DNA of 64,000 nt from Theobroma cacao (GCF_000208745.1 NC_030852.1:13388072-13452071); one strand, 5' to 3'. Positions 26,672-39,102 are shown, numbered from the stretch's first letter. A program made the numbers and translations. Notes: generated by a model from the sequence alone, not told the origin.

Positions 26672-29150
26672 AATAAGTGACGCTGTTTCAGAAAAATAAA
26701 AGGAGAAAATGGTATTTTCTCATCTAAAACTATAAATATGACACATTTTATAAGGGTTGGCAACCCTCAATCGCATTTTTACTAGGTAAGCACTTCTTAA
26801 AACCCTTTCAACTCATTTTTAATTAAAATCATCATTTTTAATGGTTTAAAGCTTGGTTTGTAACTTTAATGGCAAAGGATCTATTTTTAAGCTTTGAAAT
26901 CTATAAAGCTCATCTTTTTAACTTTGGAATAATTGTTTTAGTACCTAGAAATTTCTATTGATTGCTAAAGTTCAAGGTTTTGTGGTTTTTCTAAGCATCC
27001 AAGCTCACCTAAGATAAGGATAAAGGATTTATAGGTACCTACGTATTTCTAGTTAGTATAAAGTGGGTTTAAGTTAGAAAATTAGATTTAGCTAAACCCG
27101 AGTAGTTTCGAAAGTGTTGGAAGCTATTATTACGAAATTTATGAGTCTAGATAATGATTGTGATGATTATTCAATGTTAAAAACACTTGAAAACTCCACA
27201 AATATCGTCAAAGCGAATTGTGATTAGAGCTAGGGATCGATTCTCCAATTAAGTGATTGGATTCACCATTTTCAAGCTATTTAATATGTAAAGCTAGCAT
27301 GATTTCTATGGAAATGATTATTTATGCAAGTTGAATGATATCTTGGAAATGGTTTGACGAAGGTTTGAGTTTTCAAGAATGAAAACGGCTTTCTAAGCAA
27401 ATAAAGTTTTAGTGATTGCGATTTGAATGACACAAGGATTTTCAAATTGTTTACTAATATACTATATATGTAAATATTCTACTATGTATTAGTTTTCAAC
27501 AAGGGGCGACAAGCACTTTATTGTATGAAGCACTTGGTTTCTCCGATCTGTAGACAAGTTTGGGTACGAGATATTATTTATGTTTAAGGCATGTATGCTA
27601 TTATGTAAATGTTTGCCATGTTGAAGCATGTGATGCATGATGGATTAGACAATGTCATTTCTGTCTAAGATTGCAATGTTTATGTATATAATGTATATTC
27701 CATATACTACATGAGATGATTGAGAAAGCATGATAAATGCCATGAGATTATGCATACAATGTATATTCCATATATTACATGAGATATTGAGTAGGCATAA
27801 GAAATGCCATGAGTTGTGTATATGATGTAAAATTCTATATTCTTTATGAGATGAGCTAGCATGTATGTGATGGACATTCCACATACCCAATGATATGAAT
27901 ATGAGTACTTGATTTGAATGAGCCATAATTCCACTTTCACGAGATGTAAGTGATGACTTCACTTCTATGATGCATCATAAATGTTCAAGGTACAATGGAA
28001 TTATATGTCATCAGCCCAAGATTGATGGGGGTCAAACCGTCAATGTGTGAGTTTAATGTTAATGAGATGATGTCGATTGTTATGAATGATATGTTGCATG
28101 TTAAGTTTATTTGAGTAATGTTTATGAATAATTCTCTATGATGGCCTACAAACATGTTTGGTGAAAATGACTGAGCTTTAAGAATAGTCCTAAAAGGTAA
28201 AATGACCTAAGGAATGGCCAAAAATGCAAAATTTTGTCTAGAAAACAGAGTTTTAGAGGCTATCCATCGATTCATGTAAAACATCTATTGTTAGATAGCA
28301 AACAAAATGCAATAAGAAGCATTCTACTTCAAATCTATCGATAAATGAGTCATAGAATTGTATGTGTTAACTTGTTTGAATGCTTTCCAAAGGCAGAAAG
28401 GTTTCTAAAAGTTATCTAAACTTGTTTCCACGCAAATGCTATTTAAATTGTGTTTAAATACCATGTTTCATGAACCTTATGATTAAATTGTTTATGAATG
28501 GCATCACATTACAAGTGCATGTTTACGAGATACTCTTATCCCCTGGCTTGTCCCCTTATCGCATCCACTCACAGAGTCTTTGTGACTCACACGTTATTTT
28601 CACCATTTATTTTGTTGCAGATCAGTGATAACACTCTTGATAGTAGCCAGTGTCACAAAGATGTGATTTGTTCCTCTTTTGGTAAGTGATTTAGTAGCCA
28701 TTTGCAGCCTAGAGGTCGAGTCATGTTTCGCTGACGAGTCGATGTTTACCTTATGTTTATGTTTACGAACTATGAACATGTTTATTTTAATGTTGCCCAT
28801 GTTAGGCATTTTACATTGATAATATTATGTACAAAATTATGATGATGGCTCGAGAGCCTTTATGGACACCCTAGGGTGTTGGTGACAATTAATGTTATTG
28901 TGCATTATGACAGTGGCACTTGTTAACATATGTGAAATGCTTGAGTTTACACAATTAAGTTGAGAAGTTCTTTAATTGTATAATAAGTTTTATGAATGTA
29001 TACTTAATGATATTATGTTAATGGATCTTATAAAATGCTTCCGTATGTAATGATGAATGTTTATGACAAGAGACTTGCTTAGGCCTAGCAAGTTATGATC
29101 ATTTGGGTCCATGCGCTAGTCACGGTCCTTCTAGGAAATGGGATGTGACA
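26672..29150 (+). repeat. Family 2-like LTR body in plus orientation
   Basis: Blocks match copy C's LTR in order: CCAAGCTCACC near 27000 (18610 in C), GAAGCTATTATT near 27120 (18710 in C), and a late CTCACAGAGT region near 28570 (19520 in C). It ends GGGTCC...GGGATGTGACA at 29150, as C ends GGGTCC...GGGCTGTGACA. The TG start is missing; the equivalent part lies inverted at 26050-26671. No primer-binding site follows, so it is a fragment, solo LTR or inverted LTR. Confidence 0.6.
27670..27905 (+). repeat. Minisatellite, ~65-75 bp unit, about 3.5 copies
   Basis: Successive units contain ATGTATATTCCATATACTAC, then CATGAGAT and ATGCCATGAG. The first two copies are close; the third and fourth are diverged. 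It sits where the related LTRs carry a different GTGCAC minisatellite. The minus-strand open frames here are a by-product of the repeat. Confidence 0.65.
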
Positions 29151-29575
29151 TACAAAATGAAAGGTATCGATTCTTGTGACCTTAAGTGCTGCTTTGAGGC
29201 AACTAACAACTAGTTTTTCCATTTAATGCACCCCAACAACTCTAAAACGCTTTCCTACTATAACTTGAAGCTTTTTACTACATTTATAAAGAGAGAAGAC
29301 TTTAAAACACAATTGATCAATAATAGAGCAAGCTTTAAACTTAAAATTCCTTTTTATTCTCTCCCTAGCATTAAAGTCTTCACTTGTAATCTTCATTGAG
29401 CTTTATCTTCTGTATCTTTCATTTATTACCTTAAAAATTCTTTGTACTCATTAAGCTTGTCAACCTTAAAGAGACATTCTAGCTCATATATTTCTCATCA
29501 TTGTACTTGAGTGTGATTATACCATAACTTTTAAAATATAGTTGTGTGGTTATACCTTAACTATTAAAAAGTAGT
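29151..29575. other. Spacer with possible LTR R-U5 texture
   Basis: A TTTATAAAGAGAG block at about 29283 resembles a TATA box. Downstream are two GTG(T)GATTATACC(A)TAA-like repeats near 29513 and 29545. The stretch ends where a repeated unit begins at 29576. No frame is supported; it may belong to the adjoining retroelement. Confidence 0.3.
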
Positions 29576-31859
29576 TGTCATAAGAAAGATAAGCTTAAGT
29601 AAAACTACCAAGAGGGAAGGTGAATTGGTTACGAAATAAAAATTTCTCTTTTTTCGAAAAGCTTTAAAGATGAAGAAGAAATATGAGAAAATAGGACAGC
29701 AAAACAAAGTATGAAATAAATGAGTAAAGAGCAAAATAATAAAGAGTACTTAATAGGATTTTTACTGAGGTTCTTCCTTCCAATACCAACATCCTCTCCG
29801 TCAATAGCACAAGGAATTCGAATCCACTATCAACTTGCCTTTTCAACAGGATCAGGCATAACCTTTACAACATGCCTTTTACCAAGATCAAGGGTAACCT
29901 TTACCAAGACACTACCTTTTTCAAGTTCAAGCATAACCTTTACACAAGATGCAACCTTTTCAAGGATCAGTCTAAACTCTTCTGCCTTTTGATTGGACAT
30001 ATAACCAATACAACAATGCTTTCTCAAGAATCTCTAACTTAAAACCTCTAACGAGGCTGATAAGGAAGTTTAGGTTCAAAAAGATGACAACTTTCTCAAA
30101 AGATATGAATGATAAATGAAAGTTTAAGTTCAAAAAGTATCAACTGAAGAATAAAAATTTGATCTTTTGGTTCTATTCTTTCTCAAAGATAAGACTTTTC
30201 TACTCACAACATTTTCTCTTGCTTTTCACTCTTTTCTTCTTCAAAGATGATTCAAATTTGTTTAGGTTCCTAGCTTTAACATTCTCAAGGTAGGTATTTA
30301 TAGCCTCTATGATTTCTTACCTGTCAAAGTGAAATTTGAATTACTTCTTGTACGTTTCAGCCAACTTGCACAATTTTGTCACATATGGAGAATCGATTTG
30401 TTACTGTTGAGTTGTCAGTTCTTCATAAAGTCTAGAGCTTTCTATCTTTGGAGAATCGATTTTTTTATTTTGAGATGTCGTTTTTTTGTAAAGTTTAGAG
30501 CTTTTTCTCTTTGAGGAATCGATTCTTCTATTTTGAGATATTAGTTCTTCTACAACTTGGTGCAAAGGTGACACCCTTGTAATCTTGAAATACCGATTCT
30601 TCTACCTCAAGGTGTTAGTTCTTCACTATGGTTTGGCACTAACATTTGAATTTGAGCTTGATTTTGGCACTCCAATCTTATCTAGTTGTACCATCTCTTT
30701 CTTAGTAACCAAGTTTCTGAATCTTACTTTTAGTGCTTCAAGAACAGATATCTTCTCCATGTAGAATCAATTCTTTCTTCTTTGTTTTCGCTTTCTACAT
30801 TCTATCCCTCTAGAATCGATTCTCTCTCTAAAGTGTCGATTCTTCACAAATCTCGAAACTTCTATGTTCCAAGAATTGACTTCTTCTTTTCTCACAATTG
30901 ATTTTTTATTGTTCATCTCTACTTAAGAACTAACTTCTCTTTCTTTAAAATCAATTTTTCTTGTGATAAAGAAATGAATTTTGTTTTCTTCTCATTTAAG
31001 AATCAAGTCTTTCTTTTGAGAATTTGATTCTTAGGCTGACACTTTGAATTTGAAAACAAGAAATCTTTGGAGAAACTAAAAGACATTTCTTTAAGTTCAA
31101 GAGCATGATCAATCATATTCAAAGCATGTTCAATTAATCTTAGCATTTCAATATATCTTTCTCTTAAATTCAACTTCAAAACACCTTTGAGGATTTTCTT
31201 CATATATAAAAGTATCTTTCCTTCATTTTCAAAGCTCATTAAATTCAATCAACTTTGTCATTTCAAAACAAGAATAAATTTAATAATCTCTCTTTTTTTA
31301 ATATGACAAATTTAATAGTTAAATTTGCTCATTGAAGAAAACTCCCCCTAATATTATGCTCAAGATTTCAAAACATTTTTCTCAAGTAAAGCTCGCCCTG
31401 AATTTGTGCCTTTTTAAAAAAAATTATATTTGAGTTTAAGAGCACTTCTGAAATCATTTTCAAAAATCCAACCATAATAAAAAGTTAAGCTTTGCAAATT
31501 TACTCACAATATTCTCCCTTTTTTTGTTATATCAAAAAGGAACAGAAAATAAAGTGTAAGAATAATAGGAAGAAAAACTCAGAGAAAAATAAAGTATTAA
31601 TAGCACAAGTTAAGTATAAAGATCAAATGTCATTTAAGAACAAATCATATAGACATTCTTAGTAAGCGAGTTCAATCAATCATCAATCAACAAAAAGAGG
31701 ATAAGTAAAAATAGATATTTCATTAAATAAATAAATATACAGAATATCAATTTCACTACAATCAAATTTGAACAAAACAAAAATGCATGCAAGTGCTAAT
31801 GCAAATGTCTATGAGTCAATATCAGTGTTAGATTTTGAGCAATCAAGATTGTGGATTAT

Positions 31860-32780
31860 ACTAGAATTTGTCTTGTTCATTCTATCATGAAGCTTCACTT
31901 GATTATGGGCTAAGTCAATCTGATTCTGCACCAATGGTTTCACTCCTTCTAGTTTGGTCACTATTAGTTGCAGCTTCTCAATTGAATGACAACAGCGATC
32001 AAAGAAATTTTGGAACTAAGGAACAAACTTTGAAATTGCATCCTTAATCTTTTGCTCAATTCTCTCAAGGTTCCATTCAACCATCCTCCCTTGGATTTCA
32101 ACCTTTGCACTCAAAAATTCATGTACACCTCGACCCATGTGCATTGTGCTGGATTGTCTGGATGGCCTTTGAGTAATCTGTGGAGTGGCTATTGATGAAG
32201 CAACAATGGTTGGAGCAAATGGAGTTTTGGTGCTGGTTGCTCAATTTCTATTCTTTCTTGAGCTCCATCTTTTTTGACCCAACTATTTTGTTCAGCATGG
32301 TATTCAGACCCTGTTCTCCCAATAGTATTCTTTTCCAAGAACTTAATCTTGTTCTGCATTTTAGGTTTATAATTGATGATGTCTATCTTTAGCTCCTCAA
32401 TTACTTCACAAATAGCCATACTTAAACCAAATTATTTCTTGCCCCTCGAACTAGATATCTCATGTCTCTAAAAAAGAATTGAGCAAGAGCTATAAGTGTT
32501 TTTCTTTAAATGTGGTACATGAACCACATTTCCTCAAGTGTCACTAAGACATGCTATATTCCAAAAGGCCTTATCTTGTAAGCAACAATTAGGTGCAAAA
32601 TTCTATCATTAAGACTAAGCCTTGAAACACTATTAGGGAATTTGGCTATTGTGACTGGTCCCACAAGAAACTCTGCATTCAATTCTTCTTTTGATATGGC
32701 ATTTTCTTCACCCATGAAGGTTATTACATTCCTACTTTAGGGTTTTAGCTTCAACACCTTTTGAAGCAGCGAAAGTGAGA
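31860..32780 (-). pseudogene. Plant retroelement gag-like relic ('putative plant transposon protein' type)
   Basis: On minus, from about 32720, the frame reads EFLVGPVTIAKFPNS and LSLNDRILHLIVAYKIRPFG, then FMYHI and AQFFFRDMRY. It continues into an open stretch at 32419-32189 starting MAICEVIEELKID. The LNxxDRILHLI pattern and the later 'YGMxxxxVxxxL' step are typical of a gag-associated domain found in many plant non-autonomous LTR elements. Several stops and at least one frameshift interrupt it. Downstream, about 32130-31860, a coiled-coil-like stretch (VEWNLERIEQKIKDAISKF) is still readable. The family assignment is from memory of the pattern. Confidence 0.55.
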
Positions 32781-33705
32781 TAACATATGACCCTTCAAAC
32801 AATGAAGTAAAGAATGACTCATCATGACTAACAACTAGAACTCAAGCAGATTTGAAAGTAACAAGCTTTTTAAGAAAGTTTCAATCTTTTGATTCTTATA
32901 AGCCTACTTTTGGAGAAAGAATATTTCTTCAAAAAGAAAAGATTGAGAAATCTTAACTTATGAAAGGCTTTAAAGACGAAAAATATAGTTTTAAAGAGAT
33001 TAATAGTTTCTTAACTTAAAGCGCAAGAGTCAGTTCTTATGTGATAATAATCAATTCTTTGTGCCTTAACTTTTCAAGAGTTTTACGATTCTCTTTTATA
33101 ATCAATTCTTGAGTTTCGAAAGGTTGATTCTTTAAATTCCTAAATCATTTCGGAAACCATTTTGTATTTGAAAAATTGATTCTTCAAAGGCTAAAAGTTG
33201 ATTCTTGAACTTTGTAAATTAGAAAAAACAAAGATTTTTTTATCCAAATCAAATACAAGAAATCTTCTAAGAAGAATTAAGTTCAATGCACATCGTTGTT
33301 TGTTTTGAATCATGCATGTGCATGGAATGATATGCAAATCTTATTTAAGCAACTATTATGTAAAAAAGATCATCAAAACATCAATCATTCAAATCATGAG
33401 TTCAAGGAATTAATCTTTACTCTGAATGTAATTCAGAAATAATTATCAACTAACTTTAAGTTATGATCTATGTTATTCAAACAACAGTAATCAATCAACC
33501 AAAAAGTATTCAAACAATCAAAAAATCATCTTTCATAGGCAAATTATTCATGGAATAGATAAAAAGTAGTTCTTGCCTTTAAACAAAGGAGGCCATATCA
33601 TAGGTTGTCCTTTACCAATTAAGTTTGAAGATGCTATTACGGTTGCTTTAAGCTTTTTGTTTAAGATCTCTCAAAGATGGTTAAACTTACAAAACTTGGG
33701 AACCT

Positions 33706-33717
33706 ACTCTGATACCA
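33706..33717 (-). other. Primer-binding site
   Basis: On minus this is TGGTATCAGAGT, one mismatch from the initiator Met tRNA match, 2 bases inside the LTR end at 33720 (minus ...CTAACA). It sets the minus orientation of the element. Confidence 0.75.
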
Positions 33718-34133
33718 ATTGTTAGAAAGATACGCTTAAAGTAAAACTACCAAGAAAGGGGTGAATTAGTTGTGAAATAAAAATTCTCCCTATTTCAAAA
33801 AGCTTCGAAGATGAAGTAAAAATATGAAAAACTAGGTGCTAGCTTTATTCTTATATTGAAATGACAAAATTGATTGAACTTAACGCGCTTTGAAAATGAA
33901 TATGAAGAAAATTAATCACTCTACTATATAGAGTTATTTTGTCACATTTTGAATGCTAAAATCGCTAAGTCCTTGTGCTTTTAAGTTGGTTTAAGTTTGC
34001 TTTCATATTTTTTTATTAATAAGTTTAAAGCATGTTGAACTACTCTAATGTAAGTAATTCTAGCTCATTTTCATATTAAAAATCCTAATTTGAGCCATCA
34101 CTGATTAAGTCTTTGTTTTGAAAGGCTCTCAAA

Positions 34134-37100
34134 CAAGGGCGGAGCTAGCCAATTTTTGTTGAGGGGGCCAAAGATGAAAAAAAATAAAAGCTAAAAATTT
34201 TTAAAACTAATATGTTGAATTTAACCAACGATCAAAAGATTCATAATAGACAATAATTTTATATAACATGTAAATAAAAAATCAAAAGAAAACTTATAAT
34301 AATTACCTAAGACGATGTTTCCTAGATTCAAATTCATCAATTATTGACTCTGTACTGAAAAGATTGGCAATATCTTTTTCAATATAAACAACTAAATTAT
34401 ATGCAAGAAACTCATCATCTATTTGTTTCGGAGTTTTGTTTTCACAATTTGCATTGCTAAAAAGGCTCTCTCTGTAATTGCTGTAGAAACCGGAATAGTC
34501 AAAATAAGGCGAATTAATCTATCAATCAAGTGATAATTCTTTAACTTTTCTATTTCTGCTAATCTTTGGCACAATTCAGAAAGTGTCTTAATATCTTCAA
34601 AACTTTGATGATGAGGTATATCGAGCTCATAATGCCTTAATTGTAACCTCAAAATAAGCCTTTCTTTTTCTGTGAAATCCTGAGAATAAAAACTCTGCTA
34701 ATTTGCAAATATTATCAATATTGAATGATTTGTAATTGTTATTAAGATCCAAAGCAGTGCTTAAAGTTAAAAGTTCCACAGCTTGCTCATTGAATTTCGA
34801 ATTCAATTCTTGTAACTGAGTATCTATTGTCACTAAGAATATATCAACTCGATAATGATGCTCCTCAGCTAGATATGATTGACGAGATCGACCTCTGCCT
34901 AAGATATATCGTGCACCCATGTCAAGAATTTCTATCTCATATTTTTGATAAATTTTTTTTACATTCTCAAGTAAATTAGACCACCCATCATCTCTCAACT
35001 TATGAAGGAGTGATTTTGTAATAAAAACAAGATGAATTACATTTAAAATATCTTGAGAGCGTAATTGTAATGCTTGGCAAAGAACATTAGTGATTCCCAT
35101 GATCTCATACATCAAGTGTAATATAAAAATAAATTCAAATGATACTAATATTTTACTAGCAACAGAAACATCACCTTTTTGTGAATAACTGGCCCCTTTG
35201 TCAATAATACTTTCCACAACAGTGCATGTTGCATCAAACATTCTCATCAAGCTACAAATAGAATGAAAGTGTGAGCTCCATCGAGTATCTCCAGCTCTTT
35301 GTAGAGTTCCCACTTGATTTGCTCCTCTACCTGTTTCACGTTCATCACTAGCAACCATATTTGCAATGTCAATTGCTTGAGCAACTTGTAATTAATCATG
35401 TCTTTTAAAAGAAGTACTAACAATATTTATAATAAAAGTCAACTGTGTAAAAAATTTATGAATATGAACTACTTCTCTAGATGCTGCAACAAATGCTAAT
35501 TGTAATCTATGAGCATAACAATGCACATAATACGCGTATGAACAATCGTTAAGTGCCAAAGCTTGTAAATCATTCCATTCACCACGCATGTTACTAGCAC
35601 CATCATATCTTTGACCTCAAATACTTTCAACTTGAAGGTTATAACAAAAAAGAACAAACACTAATTCTTTCTTCAAAGTCATTACACTGGTATCACTAAC
35701 ATGTACAAGATCAAAGAAATGTTATTGAACAAAACCATCACCATCAACAAATCTCAAAATAATAGCCATTTGCTCTTTTTTAGACTCATCTCGAGCTTCA
35801 TCAATAATAATACAGAACTTAGCATTTCCCACTTCCTCTCTAATTGAATTTCTCACCATATTAGCCAAAATATGCAAAATCTCCTTTTGAACATCATTGG
35901 ATGTGTACTTAGCAACACGTGGAGCATTTTTCAAGACAAGCTTATGAACTTTGTCATTGTAAGATCTTAAGAACTTCAACATTTCAATGAAATTTCCTCT
36001 ATTTTTTGAGAATGGACTTTCATCATGACCTCTAAATGCACAAGCTTGAAAAGTTAACCATCTTACACAATCTATAGAAGCCTTGAGCCTAAGCTGATTA
36101 TTCAAGATCTCTTTTGATGCTTGTCTTTTGATAAGCCTATCAATATGTTAGGATTTTTTCAATAAATTCTCACAAGATTTTATAGCAATATTATGTGGGG
36201 AACTTGGATTTTTCCCAACATGATTCAAAAGTAGACAATTTTCTCCATTATTTACTTTCTTCCAACTTCTGAAACCCATTTCAATAAATGCATTTGAACC
36301 TGGACAATTCGAGGTGTTCTTACCAAAAAGGTAGCATGGCAAACAAAATATAGCACCTTTGTCACAAGAATACTCTAACCAAGAAGGATATAATTCAAAC
36401 CAAGAAGCTTGAAAACGACGAGGATGATCATCATCTGATAGAGGATACGTCTTAAGAATGGATTGACATGGCCCACGTTTGAGATAAACACGACGAATTT
36501 CATCCTTTTGATTGATAAGAAATTCTCACATCATTGGTCATAATCTAAGATCAGATTCTATATGAAAAGCATCGATTTCTTCAGGATTGAGCCTTAGACG
36601 TTTTGATTTGTACTGCTCTTGTTCATGAGTTGAAGTATTAAGGTTTGGTGGCTCAAGTGTAAGAGAATCATTTGAGCGATCTACCTCTTTTCTTTTAAAA
36701 AATTTGTCAATTGTTTTCAACTTACTCATATTTTAATCAAACCTGAAAAAAAAAAAACAATATAGTCAACATTCAATATTCTTATTTATTTATATTTAAA
36801 CTTAAAAAATAAAACATAAAACTATGATGAATAAAATATAAATAATTAAATACGAAATACAAGATTTCATATAATAGTTAAATAATATAAATAAAAAGAA
36901 GAAGGTAAAAGTAAACTTTACCTCTTCTTAATTTTACACAATGGTGGTAGGTGATCTCTATCTTTCTTTGTCTAAACTCACAAACTCATAAATCTCTTTT
37001 GAAGAATAAGGTGTGTTTTAATAGTGAGTTACAAGAAAAGAAAAATAAAAATAAAAAGACACAAAAGAGAAGAGAAAAAGAAAAAGAGAAAGAGGTGTAG

Positions 37101-37307
37101 AAAAATTTAAATTAAGATAAAGTTAAGTAAGTTTGTAAGATTATTTGATTTTTTTATTTATATTAATTATTAAATAAAAAATTTATTTTGAGTGGGTTAT
37201 TAATAATATATAATAAATAAAAATTTTTAAAAATTTTGAGGAGGCCATTGATAAAATATATATAAAAAATAAATATTTTTAAAAATTTTGGGGCCCCCCC
37301 ATTGTTG
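34134..37307 (-). mobile_element. hAT transposon, right end truncated at an assembly join
   Basis: The left end starts CAAGGGCGGAGCTAGCCAAT and continues TTTTTGTTGAGGGGGCC, a typical hAT terminus. At the right, GGGGCCCCCCCATTGTTG (37290-37307) is the inverted subterminal partner, but the outer ~15 bases of the inverted repeat are missing and a single N follows. No 8-bp target duplication can therefore be checked. The transposase relic occupies 34303-36729. Confidence 0.8.
34303..36729 (-). pseudogene. hAT transposase (TTF-type zinc finger / DUF4371 type), stop-broken
   Basis: The frame starts MSKLKTIDKFFKRKE at 36729. A TTF-type zinc-finger region follows (GPCQSILKTYPLSD, then SWLEYSCDKGAIFCLPCYLF at about 36400-36330). 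Next come a DUF4371-like segment around 36100-35720 and the DGASNMRGEWNDLQ block near 35600. Further on are GTLQRAGDTRWSSHF near 35310 and the hAT dimerisation domain TIPVSTAITERAF near 34490. From 36729 to about 34650 everything lies in one frame, interrupted only by stops near 36538, 36526, 36148, 35720, 35600 and 35390. Frameshifts occur near 34640 and 34420, and the last frame ends at 34303. Two of the stops are TGA where relatives have arginine, as expected of CGA to TGA decay. About 809 codons, dead. Confidence 0.85.
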
Positions 37308-37308
37308 N
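37308..37308. other. Single-N assembly join
   Basis: One N separates an incomplete hAT terminus from the middle of a gypsy gag. Both sides are cut inside an element, so the adjacency is likely to be an assembly join. Confidence 0.8.
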
Positions 37309-38729
37309 AATATGACAGAAAATTACTGCACTTCAATTACTTTGAATGGAAACCCATGACAGAAAATCGAAAAGTGTTATTTGTAAAGTTGAAATTGAAA
37401 GGTACTGCACTTCAATGGTGGAAGAGAGTTGAAGAGCAACATGCACGACAAGGTAAGCTTAAAATCAGCACTTGTAAACACATGAAAAGCAAATTACGAA
37501 AGCAATTTTTACCTGCTGATTATATTATGAAATTATATGAAGAGTTTCATTATTTGAAGCAAAATAACATGACCGTTGAGAAGTATACATCGGAGTTCAA
37601 TAACCTATCAATTTGAGTTGGGTTAACTAAGAGTAACGAACAAATTACTTCTCGTTATCTTGCTGGTTTGAATCATTCTATTAGAGACACGATGGGTGTA
37701 GTTCGTTTGTACAACATTGAAGATGCTCGTCAATATGCTTTATCAGCAGAAAAAAGAGTTTCACGCTATGGTGCTAGAAAGGCTTTATATGGCACCAATT
37801 GGCAAAACGATTCTAGAGCAAGACAAGATTACCAAACATCCCAACAAAATTATCGAGAGGCTGCCACAACCAATAAAACTAATAGAGGTGCAACCAATGT
37901 TGAAAAGAACAATAAAGGCAAGAGTATAATGCCTTAAGGCTGACAAAACAGTTCTAGTTCTTCTACAAATAAAGGAGGCAACAATTCCCATATTCGATGT
38001 TCTACTTGTGGGGAGAAGGGACACACTTCTTTTGCTTGCCCACAAAGAAGGGTGAACTTAGTAGAATTTAGGGAGGAATTAGAACCTATTTATGATAAAT
38101 ATGATGAGAAAATAGAGGAAATTGATGTGTATCCTATACAAGGTGAGTCCCTGGTGGTACAAAGAGTGATGACTACAACAATCAATGAGGAAGAAGATTT
38201 AAAGAGGCGAAGTATTTTTCGCACACATGTTGTTTGTGAGGGTAAAGTGTGTGATCTCGTTATTGATGGAGGAAGGGTGCAAAATATTATTTCAAAAAAA
38301 GCAATAGACAAATTGAAGCTTCTTACAAGCAAACATCTTCATCCTTACAAAATTAGATGGCTAAAGAAAAGACATGGAATACCGGTAACTACTCAATGTT
38401 TGGTGAAATTCACTATGGGAGGTAACTTGGATGATGAGGCTTTATGTGATGTTGTACCAATGGATGTTGGTCATATTCTTGTTGGTAGACCTTGGTTGTA
38501 TTATCACGATATGGACCATAAGACAAAGCTAAATACTTATTCCTTCTACAAGGATAACAAGAGATATACTTTATATCCTTTTAAAGAAGAGACTAAGAAA
38601 TCAACAACTTCAAGCCCCACAAGTAGCAAAATTGTTGGGTATCTATCTGTTGAAAATTTTGAAGTTGAAAAAGAATTGAAACAATTAAATCCAAACATCT
38701 ATGAGGAGTGTATTAAGGCCAACTCGTAA
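37309..38729 (+). pseudogene. Ty3/gypsy gag-protease without reverse transcriptase
   Basis: The frame begins inside the retrotransposon gag domain (GTALQWWKRVEEQ, then LRKQFLPADY and NNMTVEKYTSEF). A stop at 37614-37616 and stops near 37935 break it. A CCHC knuckle follows, CSTCGEKGHTSFAC, at about 38009-38050. The last open frame, 38052-38729, is a retropepsin-like domain with DLVIDGGRVQNIIS in place of the usual D-S/T-G-A site and the later VGRPWLYYH block. Coding ends cleanly with a stop 31 bases before the LTR and no RT or integrase follows, so the element depended on others for mobility. The 5' end is lost at the N. Confidence 0.85.
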
Positions 38730-38760
38730 GAGCCGAGTTTTTCTAACCACTGGGGACTGA

Positions 38761-39102
38761 TGTAGGCGCATCAAGAATCCTATTTTATTTAGTATTTTCG
38801 TTAGCTTAGGATTTTATTTTCTTTATTTTATTTAGTTTGAGATTCTTTTTCTTATCTTTATTAAAATTTTAGTATTTTAAGTCTTCATTTAGAATTAGGA
38901 TTACTATTTGATTAGGATTTATCTTAACTATTATAAATGGGTGATCTTAGATAGAAGATTATTATTATCATCTTTTGTTATTTTGAATATTTATTCAAGA
39001 GATTTCTTTAAAAAACCCAATTATCTTTCTATTGTTCCAACACAATCAACCCTATTCTAACCTAATTATTGAGTTCTAATTGCCCTAAATCTTTCGGCTA
39101 CA
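38761..39102 (+). repeat. 3' LTR of the gag-protease gypsy element (342 bp)
   Basis: It begins TGTAGGCGCATC and ends TTTCGGCTACA, giving TGTAG...CTACA inverted termini. It is preceded by the purine-rich CCACTGGGGACTGA. A TATA box TATAAAT lies at 38932-38938, with the likely transcript start about 30 bases later. The short LTR contrasts with the 2.4-3 kb LTRs of families 1 and 2. No 5' partner is in the window. Confidence 0.75.

Larger units (their letters stand above)
29576..34133 (-). mobile_element. Rearranged LTR retroelement with plant-type gag relic
   Basis: A repeated ~120-bp unit occurs at 29576-29700 and 33720-33840 in direct orientation; it shares AAGTAAAACTACCAAGA and GGTGAATT. The right copy abuts a minus-strand primer-binding site, so it is the 3' end of the 5' LTR. 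The similarity then breaks: 33850-33920 matches 31190-31275 only in reverse complement, so part of one LTR is inverted. Between 30360 and 30920 many copies of AATCGATT occur. A gag-like relic lies at 31860-32780. The outer boundary on the right is set by the hAT terminus at 34134. Confidence 0.55.
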
